Positions 35,645 through 42,457 of a stretch of 64,000 bases of DNA are shown here, in pieces. The stretch spans positions 124,001-188,000 of the forward strand of contig NZ_JAKJHZ010000010.1 of NCBI RefSeq assembly GCF_021648885.1. The letters run 5' to 3'. The stretch is from Nocardioides potassii (GTDB taxonomy: Bacteria; Actinomycetota; Actinomycetes; Propionibacteriales; Nocardioidaceae). Positions within the stretch are counted from its first letter, which is position 1. Every line of letters starts with the position of its first letter. Both the position numbers and the translations under genes were made by a program. Under the pieces are notes generated by a model that was given only the letters and a program-made list of their open reading frames with translations, was not told the origin of the DNA and made no database searches.

Positions 35645-36541
35645 TCACGACTGGTCGGGACCTTGGTCCCGGGGGGTCACCGAGACGACGTCCCACTGCA
35701 GCGCCCGCGTCGGGCGGGTGGAGCGGCAGGTGAGGAGGGCCTCGTCCCTGCGACTGCTGTCGACGACGACACGCGTGGTCGTGGGGAGCGGCTCCGTGCC
35801 GCGCACCTCGACGGTCCATCGTCCTGCGTCGAAGGTGCCGTCCTGGCCGGTGAGGTGCGCTGTGGCCGAGCTGAGCGGTGCCGGTCCCCATCGATCGAGG
35901 ACCGTGCCGAGAGCGACCTGCTCGGCGGGATGCAGTCCTGCGACACCGCGGAGCCAGCGGGTCCGGACACGTCCGGACAGGTGCGCCTCCACGGTGGGCA
36001 CGGCCACCTCGGCCGGCATCCCGCCGTAGCAGGCGAGGTCGGGGAACAACAGGACGTTGGGCGCGAAGCGGTCACCGCCGAGGTGGCTGCACTCCCAGAC
36101 CGCGTCCGGCCAGCGGAGCGCGAGCGCCGCGGCGACGGGCCGGCCCTTGATCGCGCAGCAGGCGTCGTGCACCCCGTGCGTGCACACCAGCACGAGCGGG
36201 TCCGGGTGCGGCTCGCCTCCGTCGTCGCCGAGGCTGGCGAGCAGGTCGGCGGGCTCGTCCCAGAGCCCGGTGCGCACGGTGCCCGAGCGGGACCGGAACC
36301 ACCGCCGCGCTCCTGTCGCCCGGTGCGCCGCGCCGTCGCGGCCGTGTCGACGCACGAGGAGGGTGCGCAGCTCGGGGTGCCCGAGCTCGCGCAGCAGCGA
36401 GGTGGGCAGGTCGGCACCGAAGGGGGCGGTCACCGGCCACGGCCCGGGGTGCTCGACGAGGAGCCAGTCGTGCTGCGGGGGAGCGGTGCCGAGCGGCGGG
36501 TCGTGCCGCGATGACGCGTCGTCGGAGCAGCGCAGGGTCAT
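35645..36541 (-). CDS. Sucrase/ferredoxin-like [2Fe-2S] thioredoxin-fold protein
   Basis: 298 residues. The central portion carries VLVCTHGVHDACCAIKGRPV and WECSHLGGDRFAPNVLLFPD, a Cys/His-rich block typical of the sucrase-ferredoxin (Apd1-like) family, in which conserved Cys and His residues bind a [2Fe-2S] cluster. The N-terminus (WLLVEHPGPWP) is also diagnostic. The likely activity is electron transfer. Its start overlaps the stop of the JmjC-cupin gene (ATGA) and the acidic repeat peptide is next in line, so the three genes look like one functional unit. It could supply reducing equivalents to the oxygenase, which is inference. Confidence 0.85.
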   Translation of the reverse strand: MTLRCSDDASSRHDPPLGTAPPQHDWLLVEHPGPWPVTAPFGADLPTSLLRELGHPELRTLLVRRHGRDGAAHRATGARRWFRSRSGTVRTGLWDEPADLLASLGDDGGEPHPDPLVLVCTHGVHDACCAIKGRPVAAALALRWPDAVWECSHLGGDRFAPNVLLFPDLACYGGMPAEVAVPTVEAHLSGRVRTRWLRGVAGLHPAEQVALGTVLDRWGPAPLSSATAHLTGQDGTFDAGRWTVEVRGTEPLPTTTRVVVDSSRRDEALLTCRSTRPTRALQWDVVSVTPRDQGPDQS

Positions 36542-37761
36542 CCGCGGACGACCAGGCCCGCCTCGATCATCCGTCGGGCGACGTCCTGCCCGAGGTCAGC
36601 CACCACCACCGGCTCGCCGGCCAGGAGACGACGTACGGCATCCGCGGGCGCGTGCTCGACCGCGATGCTCGCGACGCGCGAGGTGATCGTGGCGTCGACG
36701 AGGGTCGCGTCGACGTGCTCCCGCAGGCGGACGACCGTCTCGTCGGACAGCGATGCGGCAAAGTCGTGCTGGGCCAGGGGACCGATGGGCGCGGCGCGTT
36801 GGGTGCCACGCCTGCGAGCACGCAGGCTCCCGGCCACCTCGCCCGGGTCGAGGCTGTCCAACGCGTCGCGCAGCAGCTTGGCGACCAGGTCGGCATCGAT
36901 GTCGTCCGGTGCGAGACCGGTGCCCAGCGGCAGCGACGCACGTGCCTCCTCGCGGTCGGCGAGGCGGCGGAGGGCGAGAGCGGCGAGCTCCTCGGCCACG
37001 GCGTACCGGGTCCAGCTGTGCACACCGAGGGTCAGGTGGATGGTGACGCCGCCCAGCGCGGTCGCGGAGTGGAGGTAGCCGCGGGGGAGGTAGAGCGTGT
37101 CGCCCGGTTCGAGGACGGCGTCGATGACGGGCTCGGCCTCGGCTGCGCGACGCACGTCGTCGCGGTGGTCGGTCCACGGCTGGTCGCGCAGCGGCGACGG
37201 CAGGACCGGCGCGTGGATGGACCACCTCTTGCGTCCGGCGATCTGCAGGACGAAGACGTCGTGCACGTCGTAGTGGTCGTCGAAGCCCTGGTTCTGCGGG
37301 GGCGTGACGTAGGCGTTGGCCTGGACCGGGTGCCCGAGGTCGGCGGCCAGCTGCTGGCAGAACTCGATGATCGGCGGCCAGACACGGTGGAGGGCCTGGA
37401 GCACGATGGTCGACCCGCCGGCGAAGAGCGCCGTGAGCTTGTCGTCGCTGACCTGGTCGGCGATCCCGGCACCCACGCCGCCGGGTGAGGTGAAGGCGTT
37501 CGTGGGGTGGGTGGACCCTGCCTTGGCGACCCGGAGGAAAGGGGTGCGCAGACCGCGTTCGCTGAGCAGCTCGTCGACCGCACCGGCCGTCAGGAGGTCG
37601 TCGAAGCCGCCCGGGTCCGCGGACGGGCGGAGGAGCGGCCCGCGTGCCCACGTGGACGCCGCGAAGTCGTCGACGTCACCGACGAGGCGGGACAGCGCGG
37701 CGTGCGCGCCGACGGCAGGCCCGGAGCTCCCGGGCCTGCCGTCATCAGGTTGGTGGTCCAT
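36538..37761 (-). CDS. JmjC-type cupin 2-oxoglutarate oxygenase (YcfD/RoxA-like)
   Basis: 407 residues. The cupin/JmjC core is at about 100-260: SDDKLTALFAGGSTIVLQAL, then the iron ligands in HYDVHDVFVLQIAGRKRW (HxD) and the distal His in LYLPRGYLHSATALGG. A helical dimerisation region follows, and a C-terminal winged helix ends AVRRLLAGEPVVVADLGQDV. This order (JmjC, helical, wHTH) matches bacterial ribosomal oxygenases, which hydroxylate Arg or His in ribosomal proteins. Here the gene starts 5 bp after a small acidic repeat peptide and is translationally coupled to a ferredoxin-like protein, so a dedicated peptide substrate is conceivable. The catalytic residues appear intact. Confidence 0.86.
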   Translation of the reverse strand: MDHQPDDGRPGSSGPAVGAHAALSRLVGDVDDFAASTWARGPLLRPSADPGGFDDLLTAGAVDELLSERGLRTPFLRVAKAGSTHPTNAFTSPGGVGAGIADQVSDDKLTALFAGGSTIVLQALHRVWPPIIEFCQQLAADLGHPVQANAYVTPPQNQGFDDHYDVHDVFVLQIAGRKRWSIHAPVLPSPLRDQPWTDHRDDVRRAAEAEPVIDAVLEPGDTLYLPRGYLHSATALGGVTIHLTLGVHSWTRYAVAEELAALALRRLADREEARASLPLGTGLAPDDIDADLVAKLLRDALDSLDPGEVAGSLRARRRGTQRAAPIGPLAQHDFAASLSDETVVRLREHVDATLVDATITSRVASIAVEHAPADAVRRLLAGEPVVVADLGQDVARRMIEAGLVVRG

Positions 37762-37766
37762 CGAGC

Positions 37767-38012
37767 TCAGCTGTCGGCTCCGCCGTCCGCGCCACCGTCC
37801 TGCACGCCGGGGGTGCCGTCGGCGCCGCCGTCCGCCGGACCTTCGGCGCCGCCGTCGGCACCTCCGTCCTGCACGCCGGGCGTACCCTCGGCTCCACCGT
37901 CAGCGGGGCCCTGGGCCCCGGAATCGGCACCGCCGTCCGCGCCGCCGTCCTGCACGCCCGGGGTCCCCTCGGCTCCGCCGTCGGCGGGCCCTTCGTTCTC
38001 GGACTGACTCAT
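37767..38012 (-). CDS. Acidic tandem-repeat small protein (possible substrate of the JmjC enzyme)
   Basis: 81 residues. After a seven-residue leader (MSQSENE) the protein is three copies of a 22-residue unit of the form GPADGGA(E/D)GTPGVQD...GGADGGA, with 1-5 extra residues between copies. It has no Lys, Arg, Cys, His or aromatic residue and is strongly acidic. ATG 38012 is preceded by AGGAGGAGG at ideal spacing; the GTG at 38030 would put that site inside the gene. Comparing copies 1 and 2, ten codons differ and all changes are silent, so the peptide sequence itself is under selection. It leads an operon with the JmjC oxygenase (5-bp gap). No family recognised. Confidence 0.75.
   Translation of the reverse strand: MSQSENEGPADGGAEGTPGVQDGGADGGADSGAQGPADGGAEGTPGVQDGGADGGAEGPADGGADGTPGVQDGGADGGADS
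37770..37991 (-). repeat. Three in-frame repeats encoding the acidic peptide
   Basis: Copy 1 is 37911-37991 (27 codons), copy 2 is 37842-37910 (23 codons) and copy 3 is 37770-37841 (24 codons). Over the shared 22 codons, copies 1/2 differ at 10 silent positions and none that changes the protein; copies 1/3 at 8 silent and one Glu/Asp; copies 2/3 at 11 silent and one Glu/Asp. The divergence at third positions shows these are old repeats kept by selection, not a recent slippage product. Confidence 0.85.
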
Positions 38013-38083
38013 GTCGTCCTCCTCCTGCACTTCCGGGGCACTCTGGCCCGCTCACACGCCGCCGGTCGACGCCGTCTCTCTCG

Positions 38084-38112
38084 TGTATAGCCACCCCGCG
38101 AGCGCTGGCCAA
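38084..38112 (-). promoter_or_regulatory. Sigma-70-type promoter of the repeat-peptide operon
   Basis: On the minus strand TTGGCC (38107-38112) and TATACA (38084-38089) are separated by exactly 17 bp. The start codon of the repeat peptide is about 72 bp further on, leaving a leader of roughly 60-65 nt. Nothing in the leader is recognisable as a riboswitch. Confidence 0.55.
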
Positions 38113-38259
38113 CCCCCGGAGGGACGTGGCGTCACCGTCCCGCCGCGGCCCTTCGCCCGGCCGTGCCGGTGCCGTTATCATCGCCGTGACGCTGCTGGCA
38201 GCGTCGGAGTCACGAGCACGGGGCGCAACGGTCTTCCTGAGGTCGAAGGAGCCCCTGCC

Positions 38260-38904
38260 ATGGTCGGCACCCCCGTCACGATCCGAGTCGCGCTCCCAGG
38301 CGCCGACGAGCTCGTGGTGCGCGGCGTCGCCGCGATGCTCGCGTCCCTCCCGGACCAGTTCGAGCTCGTGACCCTGAGGACACAGCCTCCCGGAGGCGTC
38401 GACATCGCCCTGGTGGAGGTGCAGGGCGTCGGCGCGGGCGCCACGCACCTGCGGCGGGCACTGAACGACCCTCGCATCCGGCGGGTGGCGATCTACACCT
38501 GGAGCATCGAAGCGGCAGCGATGGAGAGCACTGGCTGGGGTCGCATCCACGGGTGCTTGAGCAAGAGCCTGCGGACCGCAGAGCTCGCAGATGCGCTGCG
38601 CAGCATCCACGAGGGGCAGTTCGTCGTGGCAGCAGGCTCGCGGTCGCGCCCTGTGGTTGACAGCATCGCTGCCGACCCGAGAGCGGTGCTGACCACGCGC
38701 GAGGAGGAGGTCCTGGCACGGATCGCCACCGGCGTCAGCAACGCGGACATCGCGAGGCAGATGGGGGTGACCGTCAACTCGGTGAAGTCCTACATCAAGT
38801 CCGCCTACGCGAAGGTGGGGGCGTCGAGCCGAAGCCAGGCGGTGCTCTGGGTGCTCACGCACGAGCTGCCTGCCGCCGCGCAGACTGAGGCGATCACCGA
38901 GTGA
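38260..38904 (+). CDS. NarL/LuxR-type regulator with pseudo-receiver
   Basis: 214 residues from ATG 38260 (GAAGGAG upstream). The N-terminal half has the receiver fold but the acidic pair is reduced (ALPGADELVVRG) and the phospho-acceptor is Glu instead of Asp (ALVEVQGVG); a Lys remains in LSKSLRTAELADALRSIHEG. The C-terminal LuxR helix-turn-helix is intact (LTTREEEVLARIATGVSNAD, IARQMGVTVNSVKSYIKSAY). So the protein probably does not depend on phosphorylation. It is divergent from the repeat-peptide/JmjC operon, with 247 bp between start codons, and may control it. Confidence 0.85.
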   Translation: MVGTPVTIRVALPGADELVVRGVAAMLASLPDQFELVTLRTQPPGGVDIALVEVQGVGAGATHLRRALNDPRIRRVAIYTWSIEAAAMESTGWGRIHGCLSKSLRTAELADALRSIHEGQFVVAAGSRSRPVVDSIAADPRAVLTTREEEVLARIATGVSNADIARQMGVTVNSVKSYIKSAYAKVGASSRSQAVLWVLTHELPAAAQTEAITE

Positions 38905-38983
38905 CGGACGGCCCCCACTTGGTCAGGGACGCCCTCGACCACGGGGTGACGGCTCACCCGCCGATGCCGGCTCGGCGCTCGGC

Positions 38984-39775
38984 TCAGATGTCAGCGTCCG
39001 GCGGGTCGGCGGTCGCCTGTGCCAGCTCCAGTACCTGTCGCACCGCGTCCCGTCCCTGGCTCGCGTGGTGTGCCATGGCCGTGGCCACGTCGGCGACGCG
39101 GACGTTCGTGACCTGCGAGATCCGCGAGAGGAAGGCGAAGGCCGTGTCGGCGTCGCAGCCGAGCTCGAGCATCACCATGCCCTTGGCAGCGTCGATGTGC
39201 GAGCGGGACTCGAGAGCCGCTTGCAGCTGCCGGTTCTCCCGAGCCAGCTGAGCTGCCTCTGCCAGGACGACCTCCAGCTCGGAGCGCGGCGCGACGATCT
39301 CGTTCCCTGCCGTGGAGTCGCCAGTGCTCGTCCCACCGGCATCCGCGCGACGTTCGGCACGGGGTCGGCTCAACCGGGTGACGTCGTCGACGCGGTGCAG
39401 CACTCCGATCATGGCGCCGTCGTCACGAACGGGACTGTTGACCGGCATCCACGTCTTGGTGACGAACTCCCCGGGAGTTGCACGGTTTGGTACGTCGTAG
39501 CGCTGGAACCCCATGTGATCGGGACGTCGAGCGCGAAGCACGCGCTCGAGAGAGGCCCTCAGCCGCTCGACGGACCGGGCCTCCGGCGTCTGCGGGTTGT
39601 CGGGGAAGGCCTCGAAGATCTGCCTGGACAGAAGCTCGCTCCTGGTGGAGCCCGTCGCATCGAGGTAGGCCGCGTTGACTGCTCGGAAGACGCCGTCGGC
39701 ATCGAGCAGGGCCATCGGGCTGAGCGCGGTCGCGAAGAACTCGTGGTGTCCGAGTTCCTCGAGCTTCGACGACAC
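38984..39775 (-). CDS. PAS-ANTAR RNA-binding regulator
   Basis: 263 residues from the GTG at 39775 (an in-frame TTG lies 9 bp upstream). PAS domain at about 10-135 (FFATALSPMALLDADGVFRA, VNAAYLDATGSTRSELLSRQ, and VNSPVRDDGAMIGVLHRVDD). After a charged helix (ARENRQLQAALESRSHI), the ANTAR domain at about 190-245 reads DAAKGMVMLELGCDADTAFA, FLSRISQVTNVRVADVATAM. It would sense a ligand through PAS and act on nascent RNA. It is the last chromosomal gene before the integrated element. Confidence 0.88.
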   Translation of the reverse strand: MSSKLEELGHHEFFATALSPMALLDADGVFRAVNAAYLDATGSTRSELLSRQIFEAFPDNPQTPEARSVERLRASLERVLRARRPDHMGFQRYDVPNRATPGEFVTKTWMPVNSPVRDDGAMIGVLHRVDDVTRLSRPRAERRADAGGTSTGDSTAGNEIVAPRSELEVVLAEAAQLARENRQLQAALESRSHIDAAKGMVMLELGCDADTAFAFLSRISQVTNVRVADVATAMAHHASQGRDAVRQVLELAQATADPPDADI

Positions 39776-40154
39776 GGGACGCAACCCTATGCCTCATCGG
39801 CTCCGACCGCCGTCCAGACCGCGGGCACGGGCAGCCGGTCGCCCGCCTGCACGCCCCGTGCATGGGACGGCCCCACCGCACGCTTCTCGACGGTGGGGCC
39901 TGGAACAACGAGGAGTCCGGACTCATCGGTGATCCTTTGTCCAACCTACGCCGCACGCTGCCCCTTCGGCTCGGCCGCGTAGTCGACGGGGAGATGGTGA
40001 TCCGACCCTCCGGGCCGACTCGGACGGCACACGGGCCGCCATCGACGCTGCGATGACGGCCCGTGCTGGCACGTGCGGACTCTCTCGGGCCATGTGCGGA
40101 CTCGGGAGGCTGCGGTGATCGCTCCGCCGCGGGTCAGAGGTCCCCCGAGGGCTC
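39776..40154. other. Non-coding gap left of the integrated element
   Basis: No open frame here looks coding. It holds the promoter side of the PAS-ANTAR gene and, toward the right, a strong stem-loop (40030-40065). The region is best read as the original glnA downstream flank, separated from glnA by the insertion. Confidence 0.6.
40030..40065 (-). terminator. Stem-loop, probable original glnA terminator
   Basis: Arms 40030-40044 and 40051-40065 form a 15-bp stem with one mismatch and the 6-nt loop ACGCTG. It lies about 90 bp beyond the left copy of the glnA 3' end, the same relation that the second hairpin at 53939-53970 has to intact glnA. No long T-run follows, as is usual in this group. 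Confidence 0.6.
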
Positions 40155-40167
40155 AGATGTCGTAGTA
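40155..40167. repeat. Left attachment site (copy of glnA 3' end)
   Basis: AGATGTCGTAGTA, read on the minus strand, ends an LYYDI-stop remnant with a TGA stop (minus-strand TGA at 40153-40155). The flank before it does not match glnA any further, so only the att core is shared. Confidence 0.75.
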
Positions 40168-40218
40168 CAGATGGACATAAGCCTCTGACCTGCGGAAACG
40201 TGTCGCATTCGGTCCGTC

Positions 40219-40244
40219 GTGTAACGACCGTGTAACACGCCATC
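40219..40244. repeat. Left inner repeat, likely integrase arm site
   Basis: It contains GTGTAAC twice, 11 bp apart, followed by ACGCCATC. It matches the copy at 53896-53921 at 24 of 26 positions, in the same orientation. Repeats just inside both element ends suggest arm-type binding sites for the integrase N-terminal domain or its accessory protein. Confidence 0.6.
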
Positions 40245-40267
40245 GACTCTCTGGCCCGCCGTGGTCG

Positions 40268-41425
40268 TTAGGCGGTGCTGCTCGTGCTGTCTCGTGCCGC
40301 GGCGAAGGCGGCATCGACGGCGCCGCGGGTGCGCTCGGCGCTGCTGGGCATCAGGTGGGTGTACGTGCGCAGGGTGAAGCCGGGATCGCTGTGGCCGAGG
40401 TACTCCGAGACAGCCCTGATCGACTCACCTGCGTCGAGGAGGACCGAGGCGTACCAGTGCCGCAGGGCGTGGCACCCGTTGTCGCGCGTAGGCGCCACAC
40501 GCGCTCGCTTCTGAGCCGATCGCCAGAGCGTGCTGTTGAAGTAGTTGCGATTCAGTGCGCTGCGCTCGCGCGTGGTGAGCACAAGAGAGACCTCGACGTG
40601 TTCGTCGTTCTCCGGCGTCAGCCATGCCAGGCTCACCTGCACCGGCGGGAACTTCGCCAGGTGAGCGTTGACCTCGGCCGCGACGCTCGAGGGCAGGGGG
40701 ACCGTTCTCGTCTTGCGGCCCTTCGGTGGGGCGAAGACCAGCTTGTTGCCGGCAAGGATGCGCACCTGGCGTTGCACCTCGACGGTTCCGGCGAGGAAGT
40801 TGAAGTCGGTGGGTGAGAGGCCGAAGATCTCGCCCTGCCGAAGTCCGAGGCCGGACCCCAGGGTGACAGCGAGCCGGTATCGCGCAGGTAGCGCGTCGTG
40901 CATGGCACTGACCTGCTCGGCTGGCCAGGGCACGACCCTGCGCCGCACCACGGAGGGTCTTGTCACCGATCCGGCCTTGCACGGGTTCTTGGCGATCAGA
41001 TCGTCGTCGACCGCGGCGCCGAAGATCGCCGAAACGTTGGCCAGGATGACGCGGCGGTAGGTGTCGGACAGATCCAACGTCCGCAGCAGCCCTTGGATGG
41101 TCGACGGCTTGATCTGCCGCAGCTGCAGGTGGCCCATCACCGGGAGCACGTGCACCCGGAGCCGGAGCTCGGTCGCTTCGTACGTCGTCCGGTCGAACGT
41201 CCTGCCCGCCAACCACTGGGTGGCGTAGTCACGGAAGGTGACCCGTCCGGCGTCGACGTCAAGGTAGGTCCCGCGGAGCTTGTCGGCCTCGACGGTGCTG
41301 CGGAACGCCTCGGCGTCCGCCTTCCTGTTGAACGACTTGCGTCGCTGGCGGTCTTCGGGATCGCGGTAGTTGACGACGTAGCGAGGGCTGCCGTCGGAGC
41401 CGCGCTTCGTGGTGATGCTGGCCAT
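40268..41425 (-). CDS. int: Tyrosine recombinase (phage-type integrase)
   Basis: 385 residues from ATG 41425, with GGAGG 5 bp upstream; the frame extends further up without a ribosome site. An N-terminal arm-binding region (ITTKRGSDGSPRYVVNYRDP) and a SAM-like core-binding domain (about 60-140: FRDYATQWLAGRTFDRTTYE) precede the catalytic domain. Catalytic residues are Arg 196 (GLGLRQGEI), His 319 and Arg 322 (CHALRHW), His 345 (YLGHSDP) and Tyr 355 (RTYTHL), all present. It ends 113 bp from the left attachment site, the usual position. It would cut and rejoin the 3' end of glnA. Confidence 0.95.
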   Translation of the reverse strand: MASITTKRGSDGSPRYVVNYRDPEDRQRRKSFNRKADAEAFRSTVEADKLRGTYLDVDAGRVTFRDYATQWLAGRTFDRTTYEATELRLRVHVLPVMGHLQLRQIKPSTIQGLLRTLDLSDTYRRVILANVSAIFGAAVDDDLIAKNPCKAGSVTRPSVVRRRVVPWPAEQVSAMHDALPARYRLAVTLGSGLGLRQGEIFGLSPTDFNFLAGTVEVQRQVRILAGNKLVFAPPKGRKTRTVPLPSSVAAEVNAHLAKFPPVQVSLAWLTPENDEHVEVSLVLTTRERSALNRNYFNSTLWRSAQKRARVAPTRDNGCHALRHWYASVLLDAGESIRAVSEYLGHSDPGFTLRTYTHLMPSSAERTRGAVDAAFAAARDSTSSTA

Positions 41426-41498
41426 GGGAACCTCCGAGAGCAATGACGCTAGCCGCCAGGACGGACATGCGGCCACTGGCTGCTCGCCTACCTGTTGA

Positions 41499-41882
41499 TC
41501 AGTGCGCGCCCCACCGAAGCGTGGGATGAATGTGGCGACGGGTGCGCTGAAGCTCCTCGGCCACGGGACTCCAGCGCGCATCATCGAGGTCGCCAGCATC
41601 GTGCCTCTCGCGCAGGTCGCGGACGATGCGGCGGCACGCAGCGGGCGACGTCAGCACCGCCTTCACGTGGTCCTCGAGCGGAACGTCGAGCGAGCGGTAC
41701 TCAATCGCAATCGCTCCGGCCGCTGCGGCTCGCCGCTCTTCGGAAGCTGCCCGTCGGCACTTCGTCGAGCACCATCGCTTCGGGCGTCCAGGCAGCCGCG
41801 GGATGACTTCGATGATGGCGGTGCCGCACCTCGGACACGAGCGCCGTACCTCGCTCTGCTCGTTGTGGTCAGACTGGATCAC
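41499..41882 (-). CDS. Zinc-ribbon protein of the integrative element
   Basis: 127 residues from the GTG at 41882, which overlaps the stop of the excisionase gene (GTGA); a TTG at 41909 would lengthen it by 9 residues. Cysteines in SCPRCG (N-terminal) and WCSTKCRRAAS form a CxxC...CxxxC zinc ribbon, and the rest is helical and charged (VKAVLTSPAACRRIVRDLRE). Similar small proteins sit between excisionase and integrase genes in actinobacterial integrative elements. Function probably auxiliary to recombination or DNA binding. Confidence 0.72.
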   Translation of the reverse strand: MIQSDHNEQSEVRRSCPRCGTAIIEVIPRLPGRPKRWCSTKCRRAASEERRAAAAGAIAIEYRSLDVPLEDHVKAVLTSPAACRRIVRDLRERHDAGDLDDARWSPVAEELQRTRRHIHPTLRWGAH

Positions 41883-42178
41883 CGTTGCCGCTCGAGCTCG
41901 AGCGTCCAAGCGATGACGGTGGAAGCCCGCCAGCGAAGATGCTTACCGACCCGGAAGCCGGCTGGGCCGTAGCCACTTGTGCGCCAGCAGTAGACGGTCT
42001 GCTTCGGGACGCCGAGATACGCGGCGACCTCGTCGATCGTCCAGAGCTCGCTGGCGTCAACCATCCCGCGACTCGTCCGCGCTCCATTCCGTGTCACCTT
42101 GCGAGGCTTGTCCGCCTTCGTTGGTGGCGGGTCATCCCACAGCATCGGCTGCGCTGATCGATCGGTGTCGTGCTGCAT
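41879..42178 (-). CDS. xis: Excisionase-like MerR/HTH-17 DNA-binding protein
   Basis: 99 residues, ATG at 42178. Residues about 44-95 are a helix-turn-helix of the excisionase/MerR-like type (ELWTIDEVAAYLGVPKQTVY, CWRTSGYGPAGFRVGKHLRW, RASTVIAWTLELERQR). The first 40 residues are polar and proline-rich. It is coupled to the zinc-ribbon gene, and the integrase follows, so the three form the recombination module. It would bias the integrase toward excision by bending DNA at the attachment sites. Confidence 0.85.
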   Translation of the reverse strand: MQHDTDRSAQPMLWDDPPPTKADKPRKVTRNGARTSRGMVDASELWTIDEVAAYLGVPKQTVYCWRTSGYGPAGFRVGKHLRWRASTVIAWTLELERQR

Positions 42179-42457
42179 GGCAAGTTCTCCTTGGTCGTGC
42201 GTCGGCGCCGGGCGCGGTCCTGGGTCGTAGATAAGGAAGAGCAGGGCGAGTCAGGCGTGATCGGACAAAGTCGACACGAAGGAGAGCGTGCGAGTTCAGC
42301 GACGCAACGACATGTTGGTTGATGCAACGGCCGCTAAATTCGATCTGCCGTCGGCTCCGACAGGAATCGCGTGCGGCACCTGAGACGGCTCAGCTTGCGT
42401 CGAATAGTCGCTTGCGCTCGCGCGGGGGGGCGAGAGATCAGCTCGGTTGCGGATCCT

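Noticed and set aside
37767..38030. Repeat region read as a CRISPR or minisatellite
   Set aside because: Unit lengths vary in whole codons and changes are almost all silent in one frame, so it is a coding repeat.
38028..38030. GTG at 38030 as start of the acidic peptide
   Set aside because: AGGAGGAGG lies between it and the ATG at 38012 at ideal spacing for the latter.
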